DNA of 64,000 bases from Mixta gaviniae (lineage in GTDB: Bacteria > Pseudomonadota > Gammaproteobacteria > Enterobacterales > Enterobacteriaceae), in NCBI RefSeq assembly GCF_002953195.1, contig NZ_CP026377.1, positions 744,001 to 808,000 of the forward strand, read 5' to 3'. Made by a program: the position numbers and the translations under genes. Positions 52,143-59,527 of the stretch are shown one piece after another. The notes below the pieces were generated by a model, which saw only the letters and a list, made by a program, of their open reading frames with translations, was not told where the DNA came from and did not search any database. Each line of letters opens with the position of its first letter. Positions within the stretch are counted from its first letter, which is position 1.

Positions 52143-53206
52143 TTGACTTACATGAAGAAGACAAAATAGTTAACCGATATGCAGACAGGTATCATCATTA
52201 TCTACCAGTCAGTACACGCGCGCATCATAATGATAATGAAGGAATTACAAATATAAACCTTAATGCCTGGGATGAGAAAATTGCCAGTATTCTTCCAGAA
52301 GACGATGCGTGTGATAAAGCCGTAGGTGCTTTGGTTGGGCTTGCTATCGGTGATGCTGTAGGAACGACACTGGAGTTTCTGCCACGTGATAAGCAAAACA
52401 TTACAGACATGGTAGGCGGTGGTCCCTTTCATCTTAACGTAGGTGAGTGGACTGATGATACCTCTATGGCTTTATGCCTTGCTGAAACTTATCTCCAAAA
52501 AGGTACTATGGACACGTCTTTTTTCAGGGATAAATTAGTTCGATGGTATCATTATGGTGAAAACAGCTCTAATGGAAGATGCTTCGACATAGGAAATACA
52601 ACAAGGTATGCGCTTGAACAGTATCTTTCGCAAGGCCCTTCATGGTTTGGTAATACAGCTAAAAATACAGCGGGGAACGCCGCATTAATCAGGATGGCGC
52701 CGGTTCCTTTATTCAGGCGTCATTCATTAAAAAAAATATATTTTGAATCTAAAGCACAAAGCCGCGCTACACATGGTGCAGTTGAATCTATCTTCTCCTG
52801 TCAATTTTTGGGATTCATAATTAATTATTTAATTAAGGGATACTCCAAGGAAAAAGTATTTTCACCCCATACTCTTCCCCTTAGCGCAAGAGTTTTAATC
52901 ATCAACGCAGGTGAGTACAAGCAGAAAACACGCGATCAGATTCGTTCAAGCGGCTACGTTATCGACACGCTTGAAGCAGCGATGTGGGCCGTATGGAATA
53001 CAGATAATTTCCGCGACGCGATCATTCTGGCCGCGAACCTGGGCGATGACGCTGACAGCGTGGCCGCAACGGCAGGTCAGCTTGCCGGCGCGCTGTATGG
53101 TTATTCGGGCATACCGCAGGAGTGGCGTGACAAGCTGGTGCAGGAAAAAAGAATTGCCGCCATGGCGGAAGCGCTGTTCAGGCAGGCGCCTGAAGAAATA
53201 ATATAA
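52139..53206 (+). CDS. ADP-ribosylglycohydrolase immunity protein (Tri1-like)
   Basis: A 355-residue DraG-family hydrolase. Metal-binding motifs are GLAIGDAVG, the Thr-Asp-Asp of GEWTDDTSMALCLAE, and the C-terminal Asp cluster LGDDADSVAATAGQLAGALY; GNAALIRMAPVPLF is the usual central motif. Placed with an ATGA overlap after the ADP-ribosyltransferase, it fits Tri1, which neutralises the toxin by removing ADP-ribose and also by an N-terminal extension that plugs the toxin active site. An extension of about 55 residues is visible here before DDACDKAVGALVG. Enzymatic protection could also cover unrelated ADP-ribosylating toxins. Confidence 0.85.
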   Translation: MIDLHEEDKIVNRYADRYHHYLPVSTRAHHNDNEGITNINLNAWDEKIASILPEDDACDKAVGALVGLAIGDAVGTTLEFLPRDKQNITDMVGGGPFHLNVGEWTDDTSMALCLAETYLQKGTMDTSFFRDKLVRWYHYGENSSNGRCFDIGNTTRYALEQYLSQGPSWFGNTAKNTAGNAALIRMAPVPLFRRHSLKKIYFESKAQSRATHGAVESIFSCQFLGFIINYLIKGYSKEKVFSPHTLPLSARVLIINAGEYKQKTRDQIRSSGYVIDTLEAAMWAVWNTDNFRDAIILAANLGDDADSVAATAGQLAGALYGYSGIPQEWRDKLVQEKRIAAMAEALFRQAPEEII

Positions 53207-53229
53207 GTTACTAAAATGTTCATTTCTTA

Positions 53230-53254
53230 AAGCCCGATCGCCAGGAACGGGCTT
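53230..53254 (+). terminator. Hairpin after the Tri1-like gene
   Basis: AAGCCCG and CGGGCTT form a 7-bp stem with an 11-base loop, about 25 bases after the stop. No clear U-tract follows. Confidence 0.35.
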
Positions 53255-53358
53255 GTCAGGCCAAAAAATTTCAAAATACAGAAGAAATATTTTATGACAG
53301 ATTATCAGACGCATTTTATATTGCTGAACAGATAAGAATATACTTTGGTAGGGTTAAA

Positions 53359-53646
53359 ATGGTGAATAAGGGAGTTTTAGTATTTATCAGGAATGGAGAC
53401 TTTTGCATTATTAAGGTTGAAGAAAGATATTACATAAGCGTCCTTTTCCCTAATTTTTATCGTAATTCGCACTTCGATGTCAGTAAGGACTTTTTATTAG
53501 ATATTCATGAGATTATTGAGCGGCGCGATTTTGATAAGCTTACGTTACTGGCCGAAGGCATACGACGAAATTATGAGAAATATAAGGATAAGGAAGTGGA
53601 GGAAGTGGAGGAAGTGGAGGTGATCAAGGAAAAAATTATACAATGA
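53359..53646 (+). CDS. Small orphan protein, paralogue A (putative immunity)
   Basis: A 95-residue cytoplasmic-looking protein with no signal peptide. The body (DFCIIKVEERYYISVLF, then FDVSKDFLLDIHEII, then IRRNYEKYKDKE) aligns with the protein encoded at 53790. It ends in an acidic repeat, EVEEVEEVEV, made by a short DNA repeat. TAGGG lies about five bases before the ATG. Low GC and position behind an effector pair suggest an immunity gene whose toxin is absent. Family unknown. Confidence 0.55.
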   Translation: MVNKGVLVFIRNGDFCIIKVEERYYISVLFPNFYRNSHFDVSKDFLLDIHEIIERRDFDKLTLLAEGIRRNYEKYKDKEVEEVEEVEVIKEKIIQ

Positions 53647-53789
53647 GAAAAATGTTGTTTAGTACCTTTTTAAGGCTGGTTATTGATACGACTACAAAAA
53701 ATGAAGAATAAATTTAGATAGTATGGTTTGCGCTGGGTAAAGATTAATGGCTGGCTTACTCTAGTGACGATATATCTTAGTGGAATATC

Positions 53790-54065
53790 ATGAATAATAT
53801 AAATATAGTGTTGAGTAACCCTTGGGATTTTACACTTTATAAGTGCGGTAATGATGATTATGTTATGAAGGTTGTATTTAGCGAAGGCCCGTACAAAGTT
53901 GATATTACCAAGTTTTTTTACTTTTATAATAATGAGATAAGCTGCACGGAAGAAATTAATAAAATAAAAGCTCTTTCTGCAAAAATAAGAAGTAATTACG
54001 ACGATTACAGGGGGAGAGAATTAAATAAAAGGCAGTTTGAGCATTTTTCTGGAATTTATAAATAA
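53790..54065 (+). CDS. Small orphan protein, paralogue B (putative immunity)
   Basis: A 91-residue protein related to paralogue A: DFTLYKCGNDDYVMKVVF, VDITKFFYFYNNEIS and KIRSNYDDYRGREL occupy the same places. The acidic tail is absent. The ribosome-binding site is weak. Tandem divergent copies without a partner toxin are typical of stored immunity genes. Function is not established. Confidence 0.55.
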   Translation: MNNINIVLSNPWDFTLYKCGNDDYVMKVVFSEGPYKVDITKFFYFYNNEISCTEEINKIKALSAKIRSNYDDYRGRELNKRQFEHFSGIYK

Positions 54066-54086
54066 AAATCCGCAATACCTGACACA

Positions 54087-54149
54087 CATGAAGAAGACAA
54101 AATCGCTGATCTTTGTCCTGATGCCGGACTTATTAAGCTTTTGAGATAA
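54087..54149 (+). other. Remnant sharing 18 bases with the start of the Tri1-like gene
   Basis: ACATGAAGAAGACAAAAT at 54086-54103 is identical to 52150-52167, where it encodes HEEDKI near the Tri1-like N-terminus. Read in the same frame here it gives HEEDKIADLCPDAGLIKLLR and then a stop. It is probably the scar of a lost immunity or effector gene just before the second vgrG repeat. Confidence 0.4.
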
Positions 54150-54199
54150 CTTTTCCTGAACCTTGTAGGTTTGCATTTGCCAGACGCTGAACCATCCCC

Positions 54200-55779
54200 T
54201 TTTTATTTCACCCGCCCGGCGCCGCCGGGCCCCGCTGATTCTGGAACCGACCCATGTCTGAACGCATCACCGTGCAGCTCCCGCTGGAGGGGCTGCTTTT
54301 CTGGAAGCTCGACGGCGTCGAGGCGCTGTCGCACCCCTTCGAACTCACCGTCACGCTGCTGAGCGCCGACCCGCGCATCGAGCGCCACGCGCTGCTGGGC
54401 CAGCCGCTGACGGTCTCGGTTCCCACCGGGCAGCTCCTGTCGGGCACGCGCCACATCAACGGCAAAATCACCCGGATGGCGGTGCGCAGCGAGGAGCTGG
54501 GCGGCACGCGCTACGCGGTGTACGAGCTGACCATCGAGCCGGACCTGTGGCCGATGCGGCGGGACAAGAACTCGCGCATCTTCCAGGGGCAGACGGCGGT
54601 GCAGATAATCCACCGGCTGCTGGCGGAGTACGGGGTGCAGGTGGAGGACCGGCTGAGCGGGAGCTACCGGGAGTGGGAGTACTGCGTACAGTACCAGGAG
54701 AGCAGCTTCGCGTTCATCAGCCGGCTGATGGAGCTGGAGGGGATTTACTACTGGTTCCGTCACGAGGCGGACCGGCACGTGATGGTGCTGTCGGACGCGC
54801 CGGAGGCGCACGGGCCGTGGCCGGGGTGCGAGGCGATACCGTACCACGTGACGGGCAGCGGCGGGGTGACGTCGGCGGCGGGGGTGAGCCGGTGGGCGCT
54901 GGAGGACAGCGTGACGCCGGGGATGTACAGCATCGACGACTACGACTTCCGCAAGCCGAACGCGTGGCTGCTGCAGGCGCGGCAGAACCCGGCGTCGCCG
55001 CAGCCGGGGCAGACGGAGGTGTTCGAGTGGCCGGGTCGCTACGTGGAGCACGCGCAGGGCGAGAAGTACGTGCGGGTGCGCCAGGAGGAGTGGCAGGCGG
55101 CGCACCGGCAGATAAGCGGCGAGGGGACGGCGCTGTGCCTGGCGCCGGGGTACACCTTCGCGCTGCTGAACGCGCCGCACCTGCAGGACAACGGGCGCTA
55201 CCTGACGCTGCGCGCGGAGTACCAGCTGGAGGAGAACCGCTACGCCAGCGGGGAGGGGCAGACGGTACACCGCATCCGGTTCCGGGTGCTGCCGGCGGAG
55301 GTGGCGTACCGTGCGGCGGCGACGACGCCGTGGCCGAAGACGCACGGCCCGCAGACGGCGCGGGTGGTGGGCCCGCAGGGGGAGTCGATTTACACCGACC
55401 GCTACGGGCGCATCAAGGTGAAGTTCCACTGGGACCGGGAGTCGCGGGGGGACGAGACGAGTTCGTGCTGGGTGCGGGTGTCGAGCGCGTGGGCGGGCCA
55501 GGGCTACGGCGGGGTGCAGATACCGCGGGTGAACGACGAGGTGGTGATAGACTTCATCAACGGCGACCCGGACCGTCCGATAGTGACGGGGCGGGTGTAC
55601 AACGAGGGGAGCATGCCGCCGTGGTCGCTGCCGGCGGCGGCGACGCAGATGGGGTTCCTGAGCCGGTCAAAGGACGGGACGCCGGACAACGCGAACGCGC
55701 TGCGGTTCGAGGACCGGGCGGGTGAGGAGCAGGTGTGGATCCAGGCGGAGCGCAACCTTGACGTGAACGTGAAGAACGA
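54200..55779 (+). repeat. 1.58-kb direct repeat, copy 2 (vgrG 5' part)
   Basis: Matches 48039-49617 essentially base for base, in the same orientation, about 6.16 kb downstream. This copy has six Gs at 55446-55451 and an intact frame. Similarity ends abruptly after GTGAAGAACGA, at the border between the spike core and the variable tail. Confidence 0.93.
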
Positions 55780-56959
55780 TGCGACGCGTCATATCGGCAG
55801 CAATCACAGCCACTACGTGCGTAAAAATGAGCTGCATCGCGTCGAAGCGAATCAGGTACAGGCGGTAAAAGGCGGCACCGAGATCCTGACGGGGCAGGGC
55901 AAGCTGGATGCGACGGTAGAACAGTATGTGCTGGCTTCCGGTTCGCAGCTCCGGCTGGTTTGCGGAAACAGCGCTATCGAACTGAATGCCAACGGCCAGA
56001 TTAACCTGGTCGGAAAAGGCTTTAACCTCTTTGTGGAAGGGGACGGCAACATCACCACCAGCGGCGGCAAGCTGAATCTGAACACGGCAGGCGCGAAGCC
56101 CGGTACCACCGCGCCGGGGCCGGACCATAAGCAAGATATCAAGCAGGCGGTGGAGGCAAAGTTTACGCCGGGAAAGGAGAGTAAGAGCGCAGCGCCCAAA
56201 GCTTCAATTGCACCAGCTGTAAAACAAGCCGAGCCAAAGCTGACGAGTCAGGGAAGCGAAAAAAAGACTGCTTATGATTATAAACTAGACGATATGATTA
56301 ATAAGCAAAAAAATCTTAAAGCTAAGCCAGTAAAGTGGACAAATAAAGGTTGGAAATCGGCAACTGAGGACGAAATACGAAATTTTGTTGATCCGGATTT
56401 GCAACAGGAGGGAACAAATAAATATCAGTTTGTTGATCTTTCTGCGCCTGCGGGGATCAGCAAAGATGATATGAGCGATTTCTTAAAAGGAAAGGGCGTT
56501 CTTGATGGTCATGCACAAACCTATCTTGATGCAGCGAAAAAATATAACATTAACGAGGTGTATCTTGCCGCGCACTCATCTCTTGAAACAGGTAATGGCA
56601 CTAGTCAACTTGCTAAAGGTATAGAGATAAATGGACAAAAGGTATATAACATGTATGGCATTGGCGCTGTAGATGGCGATGCCGTAAACGCGGGTGCTAA
56701 ATATGCCTATAAAATGGGATGGACCTCTCCTGAAAAAGCCATTGAGGGGGGAGCGAAGTGGATATCAGAAAAGTTCGTTAATAGCGGAGTCGATGGGCAA
56801 AATACACTGTATAAAATGCGCTGGAACCCAGCGTCTCCTGGAACGCATCAATATGCTACAGATGTTAACTGGGCTGCTGCTCAAACGAAAAATATAAAAA
56901 AGATGTTTGACGCCTTCCCTAATGCGAATATCCAATATGATATCCCTCAATATAAGTAA
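54254..56959 (+). CDS. vgrG: Evolved VgrG with GH73-like glucosaminidase tail
   Basis: A 901-residue specialised VgrG. Residues 1-508 equal copy 1 (gp27/gp5 spike). A DUF2345-like beta-helix follows to about 640, then a basic Ala/Lys-rich linker. From about 705 on there is an AcmA/FlgJ-type glucosaminidase domain: VLDGHAQTYLDAAKKYNINE, then LAAHSSLETGNGTSQLAKG, where the Glu is the likely catalytic acid, then YNMYGIGAVDG. It would cleave the glycan strands of a rival's cell wall after delivery of the spike. GC falls at the linker, consistent with an acquired tail. The next gene encodes a secreted protein, the likely immunity. Confidence 0.88.
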   Translation: MSERITVQLPLEGLLFWKLDGVEALSHPFELTVTLLSADPRIERHALLGQPLTVSVPTGQLLSGTRHINGKITRMAVRSEELGGTRYAVYELTIEPDLWPMRRDKNSRIFQGQTAVQIIHRLLAEYGVQVEDRLSGSYREWEYCVQYQESSFAFISRLMELEGIYYWFRHEADRHVMVLSDAPEAHGPWPGCEAIPYHVTGSGGVTSAAGVSRWALEDSVTPGMYSIDDYDFRKPNAWLLQARQNPASPQPGQTEVFEWPGRYVEHAQGEKYVRVRQEEWQAAHRQISGEGTALCLAPGYTFALLNAPHLQDNGRYLTLRAEYQLEENRYASGEGQTVHRIRFRVLPAEVAYRAAATTPWPKTHGPQTARVVGPQGESIYTDRYGRIKVKFHWDRESRGDETSSCWVRVSSAWAGQGYGGVQIPRVNDEVVIDFINGDPDRPIVTGRVYNEGSMPPWSLPAAATQMGFLSRSKDGTPDNANALRFEDRAGEEQVWIQAERNLDVNVKNDATRHIGSNHSHYVRKNELHRVEANQVQAVKGGTEILTGQGKLDATVEQYVLASGSQLRLVCGNSAIELNANGQINLVGKGFNLFVEGDGNITTSGGKLNLNTAGAKPGTTAPGPDHKQDIKQAVEAKFTPGKESKSAAPKASIAPAVKQAEPKLTSQGSEKKTAYDYKLDDMINKQKNLKAKPVKWTNKGWKSATEDEIRNFVDPDLQQEGTNKYQFVDLSAPAGISKDDMSDFLKGKGVLDGHAQTYLDAAKKYNINEVYLAAHSSLETGNGTSQLAKGIEINGQKVYNMYGIGAVDGDAVNAGAKYAYKMGWTSPEKAIEGGAKWISEKFVNSGVDGQNTLYKMRWNPASPGTHQYATDVNWAAAQTKNIKKMFDAFPNANIQYDIPQYK

Positions 56960-56976
56960 TCCTGTAGGAACCAGAT

Positions 56977-57561
56977 ATGTTTAAAAATAAATTTATTGTT
57001 ACATTATTTATGGTCATGCTTTTTGCTGCTCCTTCTGTCTATGCGCTGACCAGCAGTCATGTTATAGAACATGCTGGTTATGACAAAAAAATTGCTCCTG
57101 TAGATAATGAAGATTTTACTGTTACTATCAATGGTCATAAATTTTCGCTCGATGACCGGTGGGATAACGAAAAAATATCTTTAGCGGGGAAAGAACTTGA
57201 CAGCAACTTTGTTGGTGATGTCGAGGCTGGAGACGTTTCTTATAAGTTCTGGCAGCATAACTATAATGGTTATAGTATTTACAGCTCTAATATCTATTAC
57301 GATAAAGAAAAACGTGATATTGATGAGTATGTTATTGCACAGATTTCACTGGATGCTGATCAATCATCTTTGACAACAATGCGTGGCATAAAATCAGGCG
57401 ATGCGTTGCAGGATCTTCTTAAAAAATATGGACCAGGAAAGGAAGATGATAGCGATGGTGAAAAATGGATTGAATATGAGTATCAAAATAAAAAAATCTC
57501 CTTCCAAATTGAGGGCGGTAAAGTTAGCAATATAATTATGGTCATTTCGGTTGATGGATAA
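56977..57561 (+). CDS. Putative periplasmic immunity protein for VgrG2
   Basis: A 194-residue protein with a signal peptide (MFKNKFIVTLFMVMLFAAPS, cut after VYA). The mature part is acidic and beta-rich by appearance (FTVTINGHKFSLDDRWD, then YVIAQISLDADQSS, then GDALQDLLKKYGPG). It starts 17 bases after the vgrG2 stop. Periplasmic location matches a wall-hydrolase toxin. I do not recognise the family, so the immunity role rests on context. Confidence 0.65.
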   Translation: MFKNKFIVTLFMVMLFAAPSVYALTSSHVIEHAGYDKKIAPVDNEDFTVTINGHKFSLDDRWDNEKISLAGKELDSNFVGDVEAGDVSYKFWQHNYNGYSIYSSNIYYDKEKRDIDEYVIAQISLDADQSSLTTMRGIKSGDALQDLLKKYGPGKEDDSDGEKWIEYEYQNKKISFQIEGGKVSNIIMVISVDG

Positions 57562-57846
57562 ACCCTGTTTTTTTTTTAGGCGTAATGACGTTAATATATT
57601 CCCCCTTGGTTTTTTACCCTCTTTAAGCTCTGTAAGTGATGAGTTTAGTGAGCTACTAAGGGGGATAATGAACAAGGTACTTTTCAACCATGCCGTTTTA
57701 TCTTAAGCATAGTAAAGAAGAAATCATTAGCCGTTATTGTTTGATTTACGAAAAAGGTAATCGTATAAACTTATAATAATGTTACGGTTATGCGTTAGAT
57801 GGAAATTTATTCTTTATTAATAATCTGTTCAGGATGATTTAAATAA
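57562..57846 (+). pseudogene. Decayed small gene(s) after the VgrG2 immunity gene
   Basis: AAGGGGGATA precedes an ATG at 57668 that opens only 12 codons (MNKVLFNHAVLS). Another frame from 57690 encodes MPFYLKHSKEEIISRYCLIY, meets two stops near 57774, and continues CYGYALDGNLFFINNLF to a stop at about 57842. It looks like a broken gene ahead of the next remnant. Confidence 0.35.
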
Positions 57847-58246
57847 ATGACTAAGTGGGTAATGGTGTTGTTATTTGCAGGGTTGTTAAAATCCCGATGA
57901 CTTGGGCTTTAGATTACATTAACATTAAATACTATAGCAGTTTGCAAACCGTTTCCGACATTATATCTGATCAATCTCTCGTCACTTCGTTAAAATTATT
58001 AATGGCTCGCGAGTATGATAGCTTTATTAATAACTTTGAGGTATTTAATAAACCTCTTAAAACTGCTGATGGTGGGTTATTATTTAAAGATTTCTTAGAA
58101 CAATTAATTTTAGAAAACGCTTCTGTTTTAGTCATTTATCCAGATGGGGGCTTTATACAGCATGGGTTATCCCTGAATGCAATGTTGTTAACTATAAAAC
58201 TAATTCGCCTGAGAAAGGGAAAATTCAGAGCGATATTGCACAATGA
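57847..58246 (+). pseudogene. Exported immunity-like gene with two single-base deletions
   Basis: The ATG opens a signal-peptide-like MTKWVMVLLFAGLLK and then hits a stop. Adding one A at the AAAA run near 57889 continues into DYINIKYYSSLQTVSDIISD and KPLKTADGGLLFKDFLEQLI. Adding one G at the GGGGG run near 58146 continues into LYTAWVIPECNVVNYKTNS and ends DIAQ. The repaired product is about 133 residues and secreted. As written, an uninterrupted frame of about 130 codons runs from 57855 to 58250 but lacks the signal peptide. Confidence 0.55.
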
Positions 58247-58264
58247 GTAATGCGGCTTAAAAAT

Positions 58265-58596
58265 ATGAAAATTTCCTTAGTAAAAGACACGAGGGATAAT
58301 GCATAGGTTGATTATTTTAATGCTGGAAAATTCAGTATTAAGCTGGTTGCCGATAGCCAGGGAAATGGTGATTGCAACAATGCGACCTATCAGGGTAAGC
58401 GTAAAAACGATGGCGCTCAACTGACTTTAAAAGTTAAGGCGGTACGAGCAGGTTTAAAGATGAGTTTTGCCCAATTAACGCCTTTAAATTTGCGAATGGT
58501 AAAACTCATTATATGCTCAGTAAAGTTGATGATAGCCTTACAGTCATTAATAACAACAAGATTATACTCAGCGAGAAGGGGGTATGGTCTAAATAA
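58265..58596 (+). pseudogene. Decayed small gene with one nonsense codon and one frameshift
   Basis: ATG at 58265 opens MKISLVKDTRDNA, then TAG, then the same frame continues VDYFNAGKFSIKLVADSQGN up to about 58440. One added base near there leads into GTSRFKDEFCPINAFKF and the end INNNKIILSEKGVWSK. The rebuilt product is about 110 residues with two Cys. Probably a former immunity gene. Confidence 0.5.
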
Positions 58597-59083
58597 GAAT
58601 AGAATTAAATTTTAAAGCTATTCAACAAATAACGCGCGGAAAATATTAAATGATAAATTTTTATAAATGATTTTTCGCCCTGTTTGACTGGTGTGCAGTC
58701 TGATAAAAAACAAGCACATTACCTCCCCTGAAGGTGAGTGTAAACCAGACATAAGTTTTATCTTTAATGATTGATGTTATATTGTCTAAGAGGGTTCATA
58801 ACTATGAGCATTATAAAGATAAGGAGTTAAAAGGAAAATTCAGGAAAGTCCTTTCATCGACTTCGTTAACTTCATTTTGCTAGAAACGCGGATTATTTGA
58901 TAACTAACAGTAAGTCAGCTCTGGTTTTTCTAAAAGCAGCACGGTGTTATTTTTCTTGTATATGAGAATATTAGCTATTTGGCTCAGAATTTATAGCTAT
59001 TACAGCATTATTCCAATAACGCATCAGATAACGTTTATTACTTCCGCCACGCTGGCGGCACGCATTTTCTGCAAGGATCTCTT
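58597..59083 (+). other. Gene-free stretch with coding scraps before the rhs module
   Basis: Short open pieces in different frames, such as CLTGVQSDKKQAHYLP (about 58680), PEGECKPDISFIFND and VHNYEHYKDKELKGKFRK (up to about 58880), look like a further broken gene. From 58880 to the EagR ribosome-binding site I see no gene; it should hold the promoter of the rhs module. Confidence 0.35.
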
Positions 59084-59524
59084 ATGAACTATACCCTCCC
59101 GGAAGGCTCTTTTACTCTTTTCCCTGCGGCCTGGCAGGACGCTACGATGAATATCCTGCGCGATGAAGAAAGCGGACTGGCGCTGGTTGTCAGCCGCGGC
59201 CCGATTCCGGACGGCAGCGATTTCGAACAGGAGTTTCATCGCCAGTGGGAAATGCTGCGCCCTCAGATGGGAGAGATTGAACAGGGCGATTTCATGCGTG
59301 TCAGCGCCGGGCGGGAGCGCACCATTCGTGCGGTGGAAGTTGAGACGGTTTTCACACGTAATGGCCAGTCGCAATGGCAGAAACAGCTGGCGCTGCAGGC
59401 GCCGGAACAGCCGGTGTTACTGGTGTTTACCCTCTCCGCTCAGCACGCTTTTAGCGAACAGGATGCACAGCGCTGGGAAACCATTAAACAGACGCTGACG
59501 CTGAACGACAACCGGAATGTGTAA
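59084..59524 (+). CDS. eagR: EagR-type (DUF1795) chaperone of the Rhs effector
   Basis: A 146-residue DcrB/DUF1795 protein: MNYTLPEGSFTLFPAAWQDA, LALVVSRGPIPDGSDFEQEF and the QWQKQLAL strand are typical. Eag proteins bind the N-terminal membrane helices of PAAR-Rhs effectors and help load them on VgrG. AAGGA precedes the ATG, and the rhs gene starts three bases after its stop. It has normal Eag length, unlike the longer relative at 50031. Confidence 0.9.
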   Translation: MNYTLPEGSFTLFPAAWQDATMNILRDEESGLALVVSRGPIPDGSDFEQEFHRQWEMLRPQMGEIEQGDFMRVSAGRERTIRAVEVETVFTRNGQSQWQKQLALQAPEQPVLLVFTLSAQHAFSEQDAQRWETIKQTLTLNDNRNV

Positions 59525-59527
59525 GGC

